64,000 bases of DNA, taken from the NCBI RefSeq assembly GCF_016679925.1, contig NZ_JAEQBW010000008.1, positions 62,001 to 126,000 on the forward strand, written 5' to 3'. This document shows, in pieces, positions 63,601-64,000 of the stretch. Below the pieces are notes generated by a model. That model was given only the letters and a program-made list of their open reading frames with translations, was not told the origin of the DNA and did no database searches. How positions within the stretch are numbered: the first letter of the stretch is position 1; each line of letters starts with the position of its first letter. Source of the DNA: Marivirga aurantiaca (GTDB lineage: Bacteria > Bacteroidota > Bacteroidia > Cytophagales > Cyclobacteriaceae). Made by a program: the position numbers and the translations under genes.

Positions 63601-64000
63601 AGTAGATGTTGCCCTGGATGTTATTGCTCCAACTACCCCGCAAAACCTCTTTGCACAGAATATCACTGACAGTAGTTTAACATTGCTATGGGAAGCATCA
63701 ACAGACAATATTGCCGTAAAGGAGTACGAGATCTTCCAAAATGGAGAAATAATTGACACTACTATTTCCACTTCATTGGATGTTACTGGTTTATCTCCTG
63801 ATTTTAATTATGTTTTTACTGTGCGTGCTGTAGATCGAAACAACAACAAGTCAACATTTTCTGATGATCTGCCAGTTAAAACCGCACCACCATCTGAAGA
63901 TATAATTCCCTATTATTCCCTCGCTTCCGGGGATTTAGTGGATATAACTTCATGGAACTCTTCGGTAGATGGTACAGGAAACAGTCCTTCAAATTTCGAT
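57671..64000 (+). CDS. Giant secreted esterase with Ig-like, FN3, PA14 and repeated PWNN modules (3' end cut by window edge)
   Basis: The plus frame is open from ATG 57671 (or 57674) to the right edge, 2110 codons. Residues 1-19 are a signal peptide. Residues 30-250 are an alpha/beta-hydrolase esterase with Ser154 (GLSSGG), Asp203 (GGKDNN) and His236 (NGGHA). Then follow Ig-like (about 255-450), FN3 (about 450-635), PA14 (about 640-775, TFYTSSDDGSRLFINNN), more FN3, cadherin-like, and three modules of about 160 residues with a PWNNxN motif (near residues 1170, 1525 and 1795), each next to an FN3. Its esterase is a distant relative of the previous giant protein's. A C-terminal sorting domain, if any, lies outside. 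Confidence 0.9.
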   Translation, partial: MMRYYIFFLIFSTLTYVGFAQEFVPYQHGDVLGWDTSPYLSYSYSYNNSNSNRIPFRIMYPPSYDQNGSEKYPLILFFHGAGESGTNNEIQLVHGGQKTRDNINNGNFPGIALYPQHNAGNTWGSWIDRVKLLVDKLIEDYNVDPNRIYIHGLSSGGIAVWNFADTYPELVTAMHPMSAVPGFSDEVPGTHFIPIWLAQGGKDNNPTAKNGNDTVDKLRDQFGASIRYSYYPNGGHAIWNQQYNKSDFFSWFLEKNKTDIIVKYGQSSFCEGDDIDIIAGVSPGFSAYQWVEGDTTSTSYIDAGTEPNTINITSPGTYYVRFQRGTTWSKWSKPLIVDRNLDGAPQPNTEIGNQSVNLPTLSGQQSVVISGPEDAAFYQWFRNSAEISGATSPSYSASGSGSYSVSVRPEQAPAYEPDGVTPTEFRPDPQPCFSELSEPVIVTTQNGLNVPAKPTNFSANVLSDNSIKINWDDNADNELAFELYRSTQSGTAYSLIERIPATSASNPIAYIDEPVSANTTYYYRMRAVNNDGGSAYTPEVSTSTAVDTEDPNAPILSLAGSSSNSISLSWTEPEDNVGVTEYDVYRNSNLIATVSETEYINSGLPSNQTFSYTIRAKDASGNISVPSNQITARTINTGLSYAYYHHSNFTSVNQIESSGTLIRTGNVNNFDISIRDQDDRFAFIFQGYVLIPADGNYTFYTSSDDGSRLFINNNEIVNNDGTHGCQERNGTVNLTEGFAQIRVLMFENAGGECLQVRWNGPGLSKQLIPDGVLFENEFVPSNIPAIPSDLEALAVSNTQVDLSWTDNSNNENNFEIYRSQNQSSGYEIVHLADENAGSWSDTGLEGNTTYYYKIKAINFNGGSDFAGPVSVTTVANPAPPQAPSDLSLSLGTGNNVQISWVDNSSSELGFEIYRSTSNQEASFTLIQTTSPDVETYTDTQTTGNSTYYYRIRAKGEGDFSAFTAITSISTPNNAPVIEPVIDRSVKYGTTLILDVTVDDPDGDPISFTFTDPLPEFFSFASNGYGQGQFTISPEIEDEGQYTIEFTVDDGSGLTDMENFTITVSDNDNPVIGGIANLTIMEGFSDTLNVSVSDETLGTLTLQASNFPPFVIFNDNGNGEGDFIINPDIGQAGVYNNIKLLADDGEGGFSEATFNIIVEEVNRNYSVLINFGGISASSPWNNINTGGTYNLTSNDGVSQDVVFHVPGQWFNGTATSGLESDLYIDEVTQSFKTKPGGNANVVLQNLNPGLSYDLTMFAGVATEDASLYAQTRFTINSTIKDLNPVNNTSETVTYSNIKPNSNGQIDIGITRNGNGTSYILNSMVVDVYFEDGLPPSAPSNLSLTAISNSEVEIGWQDNSNNEQRFEIYRSEVAETGPFDLAGTALLNQTSFTDQNLQGSTLYYYKVRAVNSTGNSETQVGLVNTLNSAPELAAIDNVVMNAGETLSIAVSATDEEGNPITLTGIKLPDFAQLIDNGDGTGEILLEPLSNNVGFYGTNTIEAKDNFGSGNTAQFNLHITDPVYENNVFINLGAATITSTPWTNINSNPANPGTFTNFNDAQGNPTNIGLSVDSGWTAQANDGLSSGDNSLVLEDFVLQSYWYSQNPNAFLTLTGLEAGKYYNIDLLASINQWLDSEATYTVEGVSEIFSATFNEDNLLTFSGVQANASGEISISLNAMTNTVSMYLNAIIIKPIDEQLLEGPIAPTKFNASGISNSAIRLSWQDNAYSETGFEIYTTDEIGKAFTLLTTVGPDVETYTHTGLQPNQAVIYKVRAIGSEANSAYTQEVTAITIDKRILVNINVNDPTYLQAPAPWNNTNTYPATGEEFTGLIDENSNPADISIVIEDIGDGYPNNTGNVTGDNSGIYPDEVLQGYYYFNPNAQPGKFRINNLDPDWEYDLTFFGSENGAFTTTETPGISDFTVGNNTETLYTYKNTDKTVSINNIAPDEQNSILFEVDASNENNAQFGFFNAMVISVHRPVDVALDVIAPTTPQNLFAQNITDSSLTLLWEASTDNIAVKEYEIFQNGEIIDTTISTSLDVTGLSPDFNYVFTVRAVDRNNNKSTFSDDLPVKTAPPSEDIIPYYSLASGDLVDITSWNSSVDGTGNSPSNFD

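Overview
The window looks like chromosomal DNA from a gliding or marine member of the Bacteroidota, most likely order Cytophagales (Marivirga-like, but the genus is a guess). The evidence is the low G+C, TAnnTTTG-type promoter boxes, weak ribosome-binding sites, a tRNA without encoded CCA, lipoproteins with short lipoboxes, a PorP/SprF protein paired with a giant secreted protein carrying a gliding-type C-terminal sorting domain, and the bacillithiol-associated protein YtxJ.

Layout. 1-2.1 kb (minus): a three-gene set of membrane protein, winged-helix regulator and CreD (cut by the left edge). 2.4-3.1 kb: an initiator tRNA whose 3' end and terminator are duplicated on the far side of a small GIY-YIG nuclease gene. 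3.2-6.2 kb (plus): era, a four-helix-bundle protein gene, der and a small acidic lipoprotein. 6.3-18.3 kb (minus): a complete branched-chain amino acid run, leuA-leuC-leuD-leuB-ilvE-ilvD-ilvB-ilvN-ilvC-ilvA. Between leuB and ilvE lies a classical transcription attenuator: a leader peptide rich in Ile, Val and Thr, an antiterminator arm overlapping its stop codon, and a terminator with nine U.

18.5-42.9 kb is mostly housekeeping: thrC, tpx, an arginase-fold protein with altered metal ligands, mnmD, ispF, an M16 peptidase, a fused alpha/beta 2-oxoacid dehydrogenase E1, a lysine-rich repeat protein, ytxJ, osmC, lipA, a GNAT-nitrilase fusion, threonine aldolase, amt and a Wzx-like flippase. A symmetric array of four TCTGACGS octamers lies upstream of amt.

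43-64 kb is a surface and exopolysaccharide region. It has a single-domain response regulator, a sugar transferase with an apparently degenerate receiver domain, two family 2 glycosyltransferases, a 1878-residue secreted esterase/PKD protein with type IX sorting domain and its SprF-like partner, an FkbM methyltransferase, an acyltransferase, and a second giant esterase/FN3/PA14 protein that runs off the right edge. A plausible reading is that the glycan genes build or decorate a surface polysaccharide while the two giant proteins are exported by the type IX system to act on or bind polysaccharide outside the cell. That link is inferred from proximity only.
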